NCBI GenBank assembly: GCA_028714815.1
Contig: JAQTLR010000001.1
Span: forward strand, 248,001 to 312,000
Length of the DNA stretch: 64,000 nucleotides
Reading direction: 5' to 3'
DNA from: Candidatus Altimarinota bacterium
GTDB taxonomy: Bacteria > Patescibacteriota > Gracilibacteria > BD1-5 > UBA2023
Part shown: one piece after another, positions 39,669-51,030 of the stretch
Layout: each line of letters starts with the position of its first letter
Position numbering within the stretch: the first letter of the stretch is position 1
Program-made: the position numbers and the translations under genes
Notes under the pieces: model-generated
Database searches by the model: none
What the model saw: the letters and a program-made list of their open reading frames with translations, nothing else
What the model was told of the DNA's origin: nothing

Positions 39669-42131
39669 ATGAAAATCCCTCTTTCTTGGATATCCCTCTA
39701 TACCGACGTTTCTCCGCTTCTCGCTTCAAAATGAGCGAAAGATCTCGGACATCTCTATTCTATCCATACGGCCGAAATCGATGGGATCGAGGAGGTGGGG
39801 ATAGAGGATAAAGTCGTGGTGGCGAAAGTGGTCTCTACCCGACCGCACCCGGATAGCGATCATCTGAATCTCGTGGAGCTCGATTGCGGTCCGCTCGGGT
39901 TTCGCCATATTGTCTGCGGAGCGGAGAATGTCCGGACAGCGAAATATGTCGCGGTTGCGACAGTCGGGGCGAGACTCGGAGCGGAACGGGATTTCGAGAT
40001 CAAACTCTCGAAGATCCGCGGGGAATCGAGCGAAGGGATGATCTGCAGCGAGGACGAACTCGGACTCCAGGAAGATCGAGCACCCGGTATCATGCAACTG
40101 GAAAAACATTTTCCGGAGAGCTTTCTGCAGTCCAAACTCGGAACCCCTTTTTATGACCTCGAGGTAACCGTTCCGGGAAATGGGTCCGACACGTACTCTT
40201 TCCCGCTTCGCGATACTATTTTCGAGATCGACAACAAGTTCATCACCAACCGTCCGGATCTTTTCAGTGCTGAGGGGAATGCCCGGGAATTTGGAGCGAT
40301 ATTTTCGCTTCCGTTTACACCGTATATACCCTCATCCCCAGCCCTTCTCCTTTTGAAGGAGAAGGGAGCTATTTGACTGAATGTAAAGATTGAAACTCCG
40401 AATGTACTTTCGTACGAACTTATTTCCGTCAAAGATATCCAAGCTGGGATTTCTCCGCTTGGAATCGACCAGATGCTTCGGAAAGCGGGAATCGCTCCGA
40501 AGTATGATCTTGTGGATATCACGAACTATATCATGACCGAACTCGGACAGCCGATGCACGCTTTCGATGCGGAAAAGGTAGTGGGGGATATCATCGTCCG
40601 TCAGGCTCGAGATGGGGAAACGATGCTCGCGCTCGATTCCAAGGAATATACCCTGACGAGCAAGGATATCGTCATCGCCGATTCCGAGAAAGTGCTCGCC
40701 ATTGCGGGAGTCATCGGAGGGATGAGCTCCGCCGTGAGCGAGACAACCAAAAATGTCTACTTCGAATCAGCGTGTTTCGATCCGGTTTCGATCCGGCTCA
40801 CTTCCCAACGGCTTGCAGTCCGCACCGACAGTTCGATGCGTTTCGAGAAATCGCTCGATCCGACACTCGCTGCCCGAGCGATCCCGAGAGTATTCGATCT
40901 CTTGAAATTCCTTGGGAAAAATGGAACCTGTACCGGAGTTTTTTCGTACCTCGATGCAGCGAAAGTCCGGGATATCACTATCCATACTGATCTTGCTTTT
41001 GTGGAGAAGAAACTCGGACTCCATATTTCAAAAGAACGGACAGAAGATATCCTCGCACGGCTCGGATTCGATGCCTCGTTCGCGGGTGATACTTTCAGTG
41101 TCCGCGTGCCGTCCTGGCGCGCAACCAAGGATATTTCCATCAAAGAGGATTTGGTCGAGGAAATCGGGCGGATCAACGGGTACGAACAGGTTCCGAATAC
41201 TCCGATTACTGGACCTTTCTCGATTGCCGAAAAGAACGGGTCTATCGAGCTTCGAGACCGGATCAATGTGTATTTCTCCGCAGAAGGACTTTTCGAAACG
41301 TACAATTATTCTTTCTCGAATCAGAATAAAGACGCCACTATCGGATACGAGGACGATAGCAATGCAGTGCATATCCAGAATGCATTCAATGTCGAATACA
41401 CGATGATGCGACGTTCCATGGTTCCGAATCTTCTGGAAGCGACTGCGGAAAATTTGAAACAATCCAAGAAATTCGGATTCTTCGAAATCGGGAAAATTTT
41501 CGAGAAAACGGATGAAGGTAAGTTTACGGAAAGAAAAGCTCTTGCTGGGGTATTGGTCGGTCAGGATATCACCACTCTTCGAACCCTGCTCGACGGATTC
41601 CTCCGAACCATTCTTCCAGGGAAAACCTTTATAGTAGAACAGGGGACTGAAGATATCGCTTCACTTCATCCGAATAAGTCTGGACGATATACAGTTGACG
41701 GGGAAGTACTCGTATCTTTCGGATCACTCCACCCGGGAGTCGCCGAATCTTTCGGGCTCGCCAGTACGGAAGCGCTTCTCTTCGAGGTAGACTACCAGAA
41801 ACTCTCGCATCATTTTGCAACCGCAGATTATACATTCTCAGAAATCGGAAAATTCCCATGAATTACCCGTGAACTCAATTTTGTGTTTGCGGAAACTATT
41901 CCTGTAAGCACGGTTATCGCTAAGATTGCTAGCGTGAGCCCGATACTTTCAAACTTCTCGGTAGTGGATACGTTCCGCGATGAGGCGAAAATAGGAGCTC
42001 TTAAGAAATCCGTGACATTCTCATTCCTGATTCAAGACCTCACGAAAACCATTACCGACGAAGAAGCGCTCGTTATCCAGGAGCAGATCATCGCGAAGTT
42101 AGAGGGAGAAGGGGTGAATTTGAGGAAGTAA
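39669..42131 (+). CDS. pheT: Phenylalanyl-tRNA synthetase beta subunit
   Basis: An 820-residue PheRS beta. It has the start MKIPLSWISLYTDVSP, an EMAP/tRNA-binding domain (VVAKVVSTRPHPDSDHLNLV), B3/B4 editing and B5 domains (LVDITNYIMTELGQPMHAFD; RVPSWRATKDISIKEDLVEE), the core-like domain and a C-terminal FDX-ACB domain (GITRELNFVFAETIPV...VDTFRDE). It pairs with PheS, which is not encoded here. TGA codons at 39732, 40374 and 41859 are Gly. An in-frame palindromic insertion lies at 40329-40366. Confidence 0.97.
40329..40366 (+). repeat. REP-like palindrome inserted in frame in pheT
   Basis: CCCTCATCCCCAGCC is followed by the hairpin CCCTTCTCCTT / AAGGAGAAGGG. The DNA encodes SSPALLLLKEKG between well-conserved PheT segments. 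The same CCCTCAyCCC-plus-palindrome plan occurs in leuS at 54378. Confidence 0.75.
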
Positions 42132-42149
42132 TTTGTAACACTCAGGATT

Positions 42150-43133
42150 ATGAAAGAGAAACTTGTGGTATATCAGACAGAAAATGGAAGTATCGCACTT
42201 CAATGAGATGTGAGTGACGATACTATTTGGGCAACTCAGAAACAAATCTCTGAGCTTTTCGATGTGGATGTTCGAACTATTAATGAACATCTTCAGAATA
42301 TTTATTCCACTCAAGAATTGGATGAGCTACCAACTATCCGGAAATTCCGGATAGTTCAATTAGAATGAAGTCGTCAGGTGGAAAGAGAAGTCCAGCATTA
42401 TAATCTCGATGCAATCCTCTCGGTTTGATATCGTGTAAACTCTAAAACGGCAACCAAATTCCGTAAATGGGCAACTACCACACTTCGCGAACATATTACA
42501 CAAGGCTACACCATCAATCCTGCAAGAATCGAACAAAATTATGAACAATTCCTGAAGGCTGTGGAAGATGTGAAAAAGATGCTTCCAGCTACTTCAGGAC
42601 TCTCGTCGAACGATGTGCTTGACCTTATTACACTCTTTGCAGGAACCTGGTTCTCGCTCGATGCCTATGACAAAGCAAGTCTGCCACAAGAGTGACTCTC
42701 TAGAAAAGAAGTCGAATTCACCGCGGAAGGGCTTGGAAATGCTCTTTCGGATCTCAAAATGGATCTCATAGACAAAAAAGAAGCGACTGAATTATTCGCT
42801 CAGGAAAAACAATCGGGGAATCTGTCAGGGATTGTAGGAAATGTCATGCAGTCGGTTTTCGGAGAAGATGCATATCCATCCATCGAAGAAAAAGCAGCTC
42901 ATCTGCTCTATTTCATCATCAAAAATCACCCGTTCAATGACGGAAACAAACGGAGCGGAGCCTTCGCGTTCGTATGGTTCCTTCGTCGGGCTGGAGTCGA
43001 TTTCTCCCAAAAAATCACCCCGGAAGCACTCACAGTTCTAGCTTTGCTCATCGCCGAGAGTTCCCCGAAAGACAGGGATCGGATGGTGGGGTTGGTGATT
43101 TTGCTTTTGAATGGTAGGGGATATAATGTATAA
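42150..43133 (+). CDS. RhuM-like and Fic-domain protein
   Basis: A 327-residue protein. The N-terminal part resembles the RhuM virulence-protein family: DDTIWATQKQISELFDVDVR, EVQHYNLDAILSVGYRVNS and TTTLREHITQGYTIN, with a helix-turn-helix-like start. The C-terminal part is a Fic/Doc domain with HPFNDGNKRSG, which fits the Fic motif HxFxxGN(K/R)R. Fic proteins transfer AMP or other phosphate-containing groups to targets and are often toxins. No antitoxin gene is adjacent. Four TGA codons are Gly. It lies between two housekeeping-type genes, and acquisition by transfer is plausible. Confidence 0.9.
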
Positions 43134-43134
43134 T
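43107..43134 (+). promoter_or_regulatory. Promoter inside the 3' end of the RhuM-Fic gene
   Basis: TTGAAT and TATAAT are spaced by 16 nt. The -10 box overlaps the RhuM-Fic stop codon. It serves the FAD oxidoreductase gene starting 26 nt later. Confidence 0.6.
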
Positions 43135-43159
43135 AAATCTTATTTTATTTAAAAAATCC

Positions 43160-44767
43160 ATGTCCCAATACCTCCGCCTCGAAGAAATCAAACTCACACT
43201 CCAAGACGATGAGTTTATCCTCGTCGACAAAATAGCGAAAATCCTCTCCATTCCGAAGGAGGGGGTTTTGTCCTATAAGATCGTGAAGAAATCCATCGAT
43301 TCGAGAGATAAGGCGAACATTCTCTTCATTTACAGCGTGGATGTGGATTTGAAGGATAAGAATGTAAATATCTTGAAACCGAATCCGGTGAAACATCGGG
43401 CGAAGTGGGTGGAGGAATTTGTGTATGAGATCAAACAAGTTCCTGAAAATACTGAGAGAAAGCGACCGGTCGTGGTCGGAACTGGACCTGCGGGACTCTT
43501 CGCGGGACTCGCTCTTGCAAAAGCAGGGCTCAGACCGATTATCATCGAGCGCGGAAAAGCGGTCGAGGGGCGACTCAAAGACGTTGGGATTTTCATGAAG
43601 TGAGGACCTCTGAATCCGAACTCGAACATCCAGTTCGGGGAAGGGGGAGCCGGGACGTTCTCGGACGGGAAACTCTATACGATGATCAACGATCCGCGCT
43701 CGAAATACGTCTTCGAGGAACTCGTGGAAGCGGGAGCTCCTCGGGAGATTCTCTATACCGCGAAAGCGCATGTCGGGACCGATAAACTCCGTGTTCTGGT
43801 AAAAAAACTCCGGGAGAAGATCATCTCGCTCGGGGCGGAAGTCCGGTTCGAGACGTGCTTGACTGACCTAATTATTGAAAATAATATCTTAAAAGCAATC
43901 GTGGTAAATTGAGGAGAGCGAATAGAAACTGATACGCTCGTCCTCGCGGTCGGACATTCGGCTCGTGATACGTACCAGATACTCTACGATAAAGGGCTCG
44001 ATATGACCCAGAAGGCTTTCGCTATGGGGGTCCGGATCGAGCACGATGCGAGTATGATCAACCGCTCGCAGTTCGGAGACGCTTGTATGGACCCGAAACT
44101 TGGGACTGCGAGCTATAAACTCGTGACGCATTCAGAACAGGAACGGAGCGTGTATTCGTTCTGTATGTGTCCCGGTGGACACGTCGTGGCTGCTTCGTCA
44201 GAGGATGGTCGGCTCTGTATTAATGGGATGAGCGAGTACTTGCAGAACAGCGGGATTTCCAATAGCGCGCTCTTGGTCGGAGTGACTCCCGAAGATTTCT
44301 GATCGACTCACCCACTCGCGGGAATAGAATTCCAGCGGAAATGGGAAGAGAAGGCTTTCAAACTCGGTGGAGGGAATTACTATGCACCGGCGCAGTTGGT
44401 CGGGGATTTTCTCCGGAAAGTCCCATCCAAAGGGCTGGGGAAGCTCGGTTCCACCTATCTTCCGGGGATCACCATGACCTCGCTCGATGAGTGTCTGCCG
44501 GATTTCATTACAAAAGCGCTCCGAAAGGCGCTTCCGGAATTGGATAGGAAAATCAAAGGATTCGCCTCGAATGATGCGATACTGACCGCTATCGAAGCAC
44601 GAAGTTCGGCGGTTCTCAGAATCGTGCGAGACAAAGAAACTCTCGAGTCTAATGTCCGAGGGATCTATCCTGCCGGGGAAGGAGCCGGATACGCCGGAGG
44701 GATCACCTCATCGGCGATCGATGGGTTGGTGGTTGCAGAAAAAATCATTGAAAGATATTTGAAATAG
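43160..44767 (+). CDS. FAD-dependent oxidoreductase (COG2509-like dehydrogenase)
   Basis: A 535-residue flavoprotein. A small N-terminal alpha/beta domain (about 1-95) precedes the Rossmann FAD site VVVGTGPAGLFAGLALAKAG with the downstream acidic residue (IIIERG). Later come NSNIQFGEGGAGTFSDGKLY, TLVLAVGHSARDTY and a C-terminal FAD motif (GIYPAGEGAGYAGGITSSAI). This organisation fits the uncharacterised FAD-dependent dehydrogenases of COG2509. Substrate is unknown. TGA codons at 43601, 43910 and 44300 are Gly. Confidence 0.9.
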
Positions 44768-44770
44768 TCT

Positions 44771-45964
44771 TTATTCATACCGGAGCGCATCGATCGGTTT
44801 CAGATTTGCCGCTTTGGATGCTGGGAGGATTCCGAAGAATATCCCGATGAAGACGACCGATCCGAAGGAGAGGAGGATGGAGTTGGTACTGATGACCGCT
44901 GAGAGGTACTTGTTTACGATGGCGACGACTCCGTAACTGATGGCGATTCCGATGAGTCAGGCGATGATGCTGATGAAGAGTGCTTCGATGAGGAACTGGG
45001 TGAGGATATCGCTCTTGAAGGCTCCGAGCGCTTTCCGGATCCCGATTTCCCGGGTTCGTTCGGTGACCGACACGAGCATGATATTCATAACCCCGATCCC
45101 CCCGACGATGAGCGAGATGGCGGCCACCCCTCCAAGGAAGAGTGTGAGGGTTCCAGTGACCTGTTGAACGGAGGCGAGTATCTCGGAAAGAGTGCTCAGG
45201 GTAAATGGTTCCGTATCGGTGGTGGTACCAGTGTAACGGAGGAGTTCGCGCTCGATGAAGGTCTTCATGAACTCGACTTTTGTCGGATCATCGATAGCGA
45301 TATCGATGGAACTATAATAATGGGCTCCGGATATCTTGGACATAACGGTCGTGATAGGGGCAAATACACGCCGATCGGTCTGAGAATTGGCCGCAAGAAC
45401 CCCGATGACCGTATAGATACCGTCCTGGAGTTTCACTTCCTTTCCGACCGGACTTACCGTTCCGAAGGCATCTTGAGCAATCTGGTTCCCGATAACGATA
45501 ACCTTATTACTATCCAATACATCTTCATCGGAGAAAAAATCCCCGTCGGTTATCACTAGATTTTTGAGTGTCTGATAGAGTGCTCGCACCCCCATGATAC
45601 TCGCATTGGTGTTATAGGTTCCATAAATAAACTGCTTGTTTGCGGTGACGCTTGGGGATATGTCCTTGACTCCGGGGACATTCTTCACGAAGTCCAGAAA
45701 TGCATTGTCTATGAGTGTGGTGCTATTGGAACTACTTCCTCCTCCGACCCTTGAACTATTCGACTGCCCGGCACTGAGGGTAATGAGATTCGCTCCCATA
45801 CTATTGAACCGGTCCACGACCGATTTGGTTGTCCCTTGTCCGAGCGCCATAAGGATGATGATGGCTGAGACCCCGATGATGATACCGAGCATACTTAGGG
45901 CTGATCGGAGTTTATTCGAGACAATGGAGACAAGGGCTCCGGTGATGTGTTCGGTGAGAATCAT
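44771..45964 (-). CDS. MacB-type ABC transporter permease
   Basis: A 397-residue permease: an N-terminal helix (LRSALSMLGIIIGVSAIIIL), an extracytoplasmic MacB-PCD domain (about 45-270) and an FtsX-type three-helix C-terminus (GGVAAISLIVGGIGVMNIML, TREIGIRKALGA, then two helices). One TGA lies in the last third. MacB-type pumps are mechanotransmission exporters of peptides, lipoproteins or drugs. It is the third gene of an adaptor-ATPase-permease operon. Its ATG is 11 nt after the ATPase stop. Confidence 0.95.
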
Positions 45965-45974
45965 AAGAGAATAG

Positions 45975-46646
45975 TTATGTGACTATGTTCCCATCTCGCA
46001 GGAGTATGTGCCGTTTCGCGAAGGCATCTACTTCGTGCTCATGGGTGATGACGATGACAGTTTTTCCTTCCTTGTTGAGTTCGGTGAGGAGCTCCATGAT
46101 TTCCACTCCGGTCTTACTATCAAGCGCTCCGGTCGGCTCGTCGGCGAGTATGATCGATGGATTGGTGACGAGGGCTCGGGCGATGGATACGCGTTGCTGC
46201 TGTCCTCCGGACATTTCATTCGGGAGATTATTGATCTTATTGGCGAGTCCGACTTTCTGGAGTGCTTCGATTGCTCGCTCGGTCCGTTCCTTTTTTCATA
46301 CTCCCTGGTAGATGAGTGGCATGACTACCTGATGAAGAGCACTGGTTCTTGGGAGGAGATTATAGCTTTGGAAGATGAACCCGATATTCTGGCGGCGTAT
46401 GAGTGCTTGATCATCATCCGTTAATCAGGAGACATCACGACCATTGAAGATATAGGTTCCCGTGCTTGGATTATCAAGCATTCAGATGATATTCATGAGA
46501 GTCGATTTTCCGCTTCCTGATTGTCCCATGATGGATACAAATTCTCCATCATGTATCTCGATGTCGATTCATTTCACCACCATTAGATCCTCTTTTCAGA
46601 GCTGATAGGATTTGGTGATACCATGCATTTGAATAAGGGGAGACAT
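45975..46646 (-). CDS. MacB/LolD-type ABC transporter ATPase
   Basis: A 223-residue ATPase: Walker A GQSGSGKST (about 41-49), Q-loop IFQSYNLLPR, signature MSGGQQQRVSIARAL, Walker B IILADEPTGALD and H-loop VITHEHE. It energises the permease encoded next. Five TGA codons are Gly, all in the first 120 codons and none in the second half. Reading them as stops would leave only the 80 C-terminal residues. Confidence 0.95.
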
Positions 46647-46713
46647 GAGGGGAAATTACAGATTATAAATTATAAATTTCTTTCTTTTAGGAGGAGAGAA
46701 GTGGATGAGGTGG

Positions 46714-48798
46714 TTAATTTCCTCTATTGAAGTTTCCACCCCCGCCACTTCCTCCGGAGTCTCTCGTTCCTCCTCATCCTCCCGGCAGTCGGATAAGGGA
46801 ACTAGAAGCGGTTCCTGTTCCAGTAGAAATCTTTCGGACGAGAGTATCTCATTCATTGACTCCACTGAGAATCTCGGTACTGGTAGGATTACTGATCCCG
46901 AGCTCGACATCGGTTCTGGTATCCGTGGTGCCAACACGCTTGAGAACAGAAGCCGATCCTCCATCACGTCCTTTTTGTATAAAGGAAGTCCCTACAACGA
47001 ACGCATCCTGTTTGCTTTCGATAATGATATCAACTCTGGCGGTCATTCCACTGAAGATCGGATGATCTCCTTTATCCATGGTGATTTTGATAGTATAGGT
47101 GGTTACCCCAGATGTTACTGTCGGAGTGGAATTGATATCGCTCACTTGTCCGGTAAGGGTGAGAGTAGGGAAGGAGTCGAATACGATCTTTACATCTTGC
47201 CCGAGTTTCAGTTTCACGACATCGAGCTGATCGACGGAAGCGGTGATTTCTACAAGATTCGGATTTTCGATATAGAGGTACTCCGGGGTAGTACTTGAAT
47301 TGGTGACGATATTGTCCCCGAGCTTGAAATCGATCTTACGGAGTACTCCGTCGAATGGTGCTGCAAGCTGGTACTTGGTGATGCCTTCTTTGGTTTTTTG
47401 AAGAGCCAATTGCTGTGAAGCGATGGAGTTCTTTGCAAGAGCGATATCTTCCTTGGTAGCTCCGGCTTTCAAGAGATCAAGACTCGCTTGATTGTATTTC
47501 AGGGAATTCTCCGCATCTTGGATGGAAGCGTCTTGTGCAACGAGTTGGGCATCATAGGTATCATTGGAGTAAGCCATATCGCTCTGAAGTTTGGCAAGAT
47601 CCCTCTGGGCCTGTTCTATAGCGGTTTCCTGATCAGATATGGATTGTTTTTTACTGCTTATAGCATCATTATTGCTTGCTTGCTGAAGTGTCGGATCCGT
47701 GAGGGTATTGATGCTTGCAATGGTATTATTTATAGCACTCAAACTGGATTGGGATGAGGAGGTGATGGAACTGAAAATATTTGCATAACCGTCAATGGAA
47801 CTCTGTGGGAAACTCGCAGAAACGATACTCGCATTCGCTGCATCGGTTCCGTCTTTTCCGAGGGAGATAAGCATATTTTCTGCCTTAGATAGGGAGATGA
47901 GGAAATTTTTTATACTGATACTATCGCTATTTGCCGAAGGGAGTGAATTGAGAAGGGATTTGGTATCCGAAAGAAGCGCAGTGGCTGCTCCCCAATCATT
48001 TACCGCCTTTGCTTGAAGCGAAGAATTCTTTGCGGAGAAATAGACCTCATAGCTGTCATTCTTTGTGCGGTTGGCGTCGCTGATTCCCAGAATCCCATCG
48101 GCATCATAGAGATTCGCATCTGCATCGATAATCTGTTTACGGGCATCGATAACAGCGGTATCAAGAGTCTTCGTTATATCGGTTCCAACATCGGCAAGGC
48201 CTTTGTTTTGGGTTTTTTCGAGGGTTGCAAGTTCGTTTTGCGCGTTCGCAAGCTGTGCTTGTTCGCTCTTTATGCTCGCTTGTTTCGCGACAATCTGATT
48301 TTCATAGTCCGTCTGCTTATTTGCTTTATCTCTGACGATATTCACTCTGTCATTTTGGAGAGAGGTGATTTTGCTCTGGGCACTCGTAATAGCATTTTCT
48401 GCATTGAGAAGATCTTTATCAGTGGCTCATTTTATGAGTTTCTCAAGATTTATCTGTGCATTATTGATGCTTACTTGTCATTGTTTTATGTCATTCAGCA
48501 CATCGGTGGTATCGAGTTCCGCTACTACTTGTCATTGCTTTACCTTGTCCCCTTCTTTGAAATAGATTTTCGCCACTTTACCGGCTTGGCTGAACTGCAT
48601 CTTCTGTTCGTATACCAGAGCCGAGGTTCCGATAACCTGGACGGAGTTCTCGATATTGCCTTTCTTGACTGTGGTGGTTACGGTAGTGAATGCTGTATTG
48701 GTGGCGCTTTTCTTGAAAAAATATACATACCCGCTATACACGAGACCAGCAATGATGATTCCGGTAATGATCTTCTTGAAGAGGGGAGAGAGTTTCAT
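46714..48798 (-). CDS. MacA/HlyD-type periplasmic adaptor with very long coiled coil
   Basis: A 694-residue membrane-fusion-type protein. It has an N-terminal transmembrane helix (about 9-28), the first half of a biotinyl-lipoyl domain (GKVAKIYFKEGDKVKQG), then about 370 residues of coiled coil and helices. The second half-motif (YQLAAPFDGVLRKIDFKLGD), a beta-barrel domain and a Gly-rich tail follow. Several TGA codons, including three between 48420 and 48535, are Gly. The hairpin is far longer than in MacA. With no outer membrane expected in CPR, the adaptor may cross the wall or surface layer instead. First gene of the exporter operon. Confidence 0.92.
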
Positions 48799-48848
48799 GA
48801 TGAATGGTTGTTTGAAATAAACTTGTTATTATAGAGAATATGAAAAAT

Positions 48849-48870
48849 ATGTAAAGTCTATGTAAAGAAT
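48849..48870. promoter_or_regulatory. 11-bp direct repeats upstream of the MacAB-like operon
   Basis: Two ATGTAAAG units start 11 bp apart, with a degenerate ATGAAAA unit beside them. Seen on the minus strand, CTTTACAT repeats run into a TATAAT -10 box about 40 nt before the adaptor start codon. The spacing TTTACA-16-TATAAT places one repeat at -35. Confidence 0.6.
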
Positions 48871-48900
48871 ATAATGTTTTTAGGAGAGGAGTCAATAAAA

Positions 48901-48926
48901 ACCCCCACAAATTTCTTTGTGGGGGT
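48901..48926 (-). terminator. Rho-independent terminator
   Basis: The stem ACCCCCACAAA / TTTGTGGGGGT has a T-run on the minus strand, 18 nt past the stop of the gene at 48944. Confidence 0.92.
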
Positions 48927-48943
48927 GTAGCTGTAGTATTATT

Positions 48944-49537
48944 TTATCGTCCCATCATTCCTCTTCCTCCTCTTTTTCCATCCTGTCCCATCGTTGATCT
49001 GAAGGTATCGAGCTTTGCCTGTTCATCGGCAGTAAGGGTCGTTCCGGCCCTTACTTTATCCAGGATGGGCTTCATTTCCGTCATTTGCGTTTCCCGTGCC
49101 GCACGCTCCGCCTTTAGGGCAGCACGCTCGGTTTTGATAGTGGCAAGAGTCGCTTTTTCCGCATCGGAAAGAGTCTCTCCATTTATGAGTTTATCGATTA
49201 CCGCTTCTTCTGTATCCCGAAGAGCCTTTGCTTCCGTCATTTTTGTCTGGAAAAATGCCTTTTTCTGGGCGTCGGTCATAGTTGCGAGTTGGGTTTTCTC
49301 TGCGTCGGTGAGTTGGGTCATCGCCCCAAATCATCCTATTCCTCTCATTCCAAAACCACCCTTCCCTTCCATTCTACCCCAGCGTTCCCTATTGAGCCCA
49401 CCACTTCCTGTCATGTGTATTTTAGCGAATGTTCTACCGAGAATAGTCGATCCGGTAGATGTGCTGGCAGCATAGGTAAGGGTTCCGGCGGTTGCAAGAG
49501 TTACAAACACCACTCCGGCGAGTATTTTAGTTTTCAT
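48944..49537 (-). CDS. Small exported stress-type protein (Spy/CpxP-like composition)
   Basis: A 197-residue product with a signal peptide (MKTKILAGVVFVTLATAGTL, cleavage near TYA-AS). A Gly/Arg/Met-rich segment is followed by a helical domain with two related units (LTDAEKTQLATMTDAQKKAF; LSDAEKATLATIKTERAALK; LTADEQAKLDTFRS). The plan recalls periplasmic LTxxQ/CpxP/Spy chaperones but the exact motif is absent. The C-terminus is GKRGGRGMMGR. One TGA, before FGAMTQ, is Gly. It lies between the MacAB-like operon and the two-component genes and shares their upstream repeats. Confidence 0.8.
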
Positions 49538-49691
49538 AGATGTGTGATATAAAAAAGTAAAGTTTTTTGAATGCTGAAGCACTGCTCGTGGAGACTCATT
49601 ACTTGAGTTCATTCTCGCTGCTCGAGAGCGCTTCATCCTATCATTCCGGTAACCTCTTTCATGAGATTGCACGAGCAAATATACGGGTGAT

Positions 49692-49713
49692 ATGTAAGAG
49701 GAATGTAAAAATA
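49692..49713. promoter_or_regulatory. 11-bp direct repeats upstream of the exported stress-type protein
   Basis: Two ATGTAA units lie exactly 11 bp apart. On the minus strand they read TTTACATTCCT CTTACATATCA and are followed eight nt after TACAT by TATATT, a possible -10 box. They lie between the kinase stop and the small-protein start. Confidence 0.55.
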
Positions 49714-49726
49714 CGTTTTTCGGTTT

Positions 49727-50992
49727 TTAGAACTTCACTTTCACGATGGTTCCCGTTCATTTCTCGCTTTCCACTTCGATAGACCATCGATAGAGAGAAG
49801 CGATCCTCTGAACCAAGGAAAGTCCGATCCCGAAGGAATCAGCGGTTCTTGTGCTGTCTTCCTGATAGAACCGATCGAATATCTTTCCGAGATTCTCTTT
49901 TGCGATCCCGATCCCGGTATCTTGGATGGTCATGCTTTTCTCTTCGATGGTGACGGTGATTTTTCCTTTTTCACGGTTGTATTTTATCGCATTGCTGAGG
50001 AGATTGCCGAGAAATATCTCGGTATATTCTCTATTTGCCTGGATATGAAGCGGTTCTTTTACGGTTATTCGCAGAGATATGCCCTTCTCCTCGAGTTTCC
50101 CCCGGTAATTCCTCTGCAGCTTCCTGCAAACCTCTTCGATATCGATAGATTCGGAGCTATCAGGACCTTGTGTGGTCGAGAGACGGATGAGTGCTTGTAT
50201 GAGCTCGTTCATCCGATCGAGCTCTCCTATGCTTTCTGCGATCCCTTCGTCATAACGTTTGCTCAGCCGCATGAGCTCCAGAGAACTTTTGACTACAGCG
50301 ATGGGTGTTTTGAGTTCGTGTCCGGCATTATGGATGAATTGTTCCATCTGTTCCATATTTTCCTCCACAGGAGCCAGGGTATCATGGACAAAACGGGAGC
50401 TTATAACATAGACTCCGAGAGAAAGAAGGACAGCACCCATGAGATATATGAGGATATCCACCAGCATGCTTTCCACGGTCATCCGGGATTCCGTAAAAAA
50501 TACAGCGCTTATGCTATTGGTGATAGGCGCGTTCAAAAAGAGGTATTCGGAGCCGTTGAACTCCAGGGACGTCTCTCATTCCTGTACTTTCGATCGTACT
50601 TCCTGCAAGAGGGAACCATAGAGTTCATCATCTTTTCGTGGAGAAAAGAGAATCTTTCCATCAAGGTTGCTATAAAGGAAAAAATTTTCCATCTGGATAC
50701 CGCGTCACTGCCGTCATCATGACGGATTCATCATACCGATTCTCCGTATCCCTGTGGGGATATCGAATCCCCTTCCTTGGAGGATGCTCTGTTCAAGACT
50801 CGGGTTATCTCCTACCGCTTTCGTGATTCCTTGTGATTGGAGGGAGAGCCGTCCGAATTCCTGTCTCTGGTAGTCGAAATACTTGTAGGAAAGGAAGCCT
50901 ATATCGAGGATGACGATAATGAAAAAAATCGACAACGAAAAGAGGATCGAGAGTCGGCGTTTTTGTTTCGTGAGAGAATGGGATGAGGACAT
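49727..50992 (-). CDS. Sensor histidine kinase
   Basis: A 421-residue kinase. Two transmembrane helices (about 14-34 and 172-192) flank an extracytoplasmic domain of about 135 residues. The DHp helix with H-box HNAGHELKTPIAVVKS and a HATPase domain follow (NLLSNAIKYNREKG N-box, IQDTGIGIAKENLGKIFDRFY G1/F-box, SFGIGLSLVQRI G2-box). Several TGA codons, clustered in the sensor domain and at the very end, are Gly. It follows the response regulator gene by 38 nt in the same operon. Confidence 0.95.
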
Positions 50993-51030
50993 AGCGAGTG
51001 AGATTAAAAATTTATGATTAAAACTCCTCC

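Noticed and set aside
42100-42131. Third REP-like element at the 3' end of pheT
   Set aside because: GAGGGAGAAGGGG resembles one arm, but no palindrome partner is present and it encodes the ordinary G-V-x-L-R end of PheT.
45975-46646. ABC ATPase as a truncated pseudogene with stops
   Set aside because: All interruptions are TGA at glycine positions. With table 25 the gene is full length with all ABC motifs.
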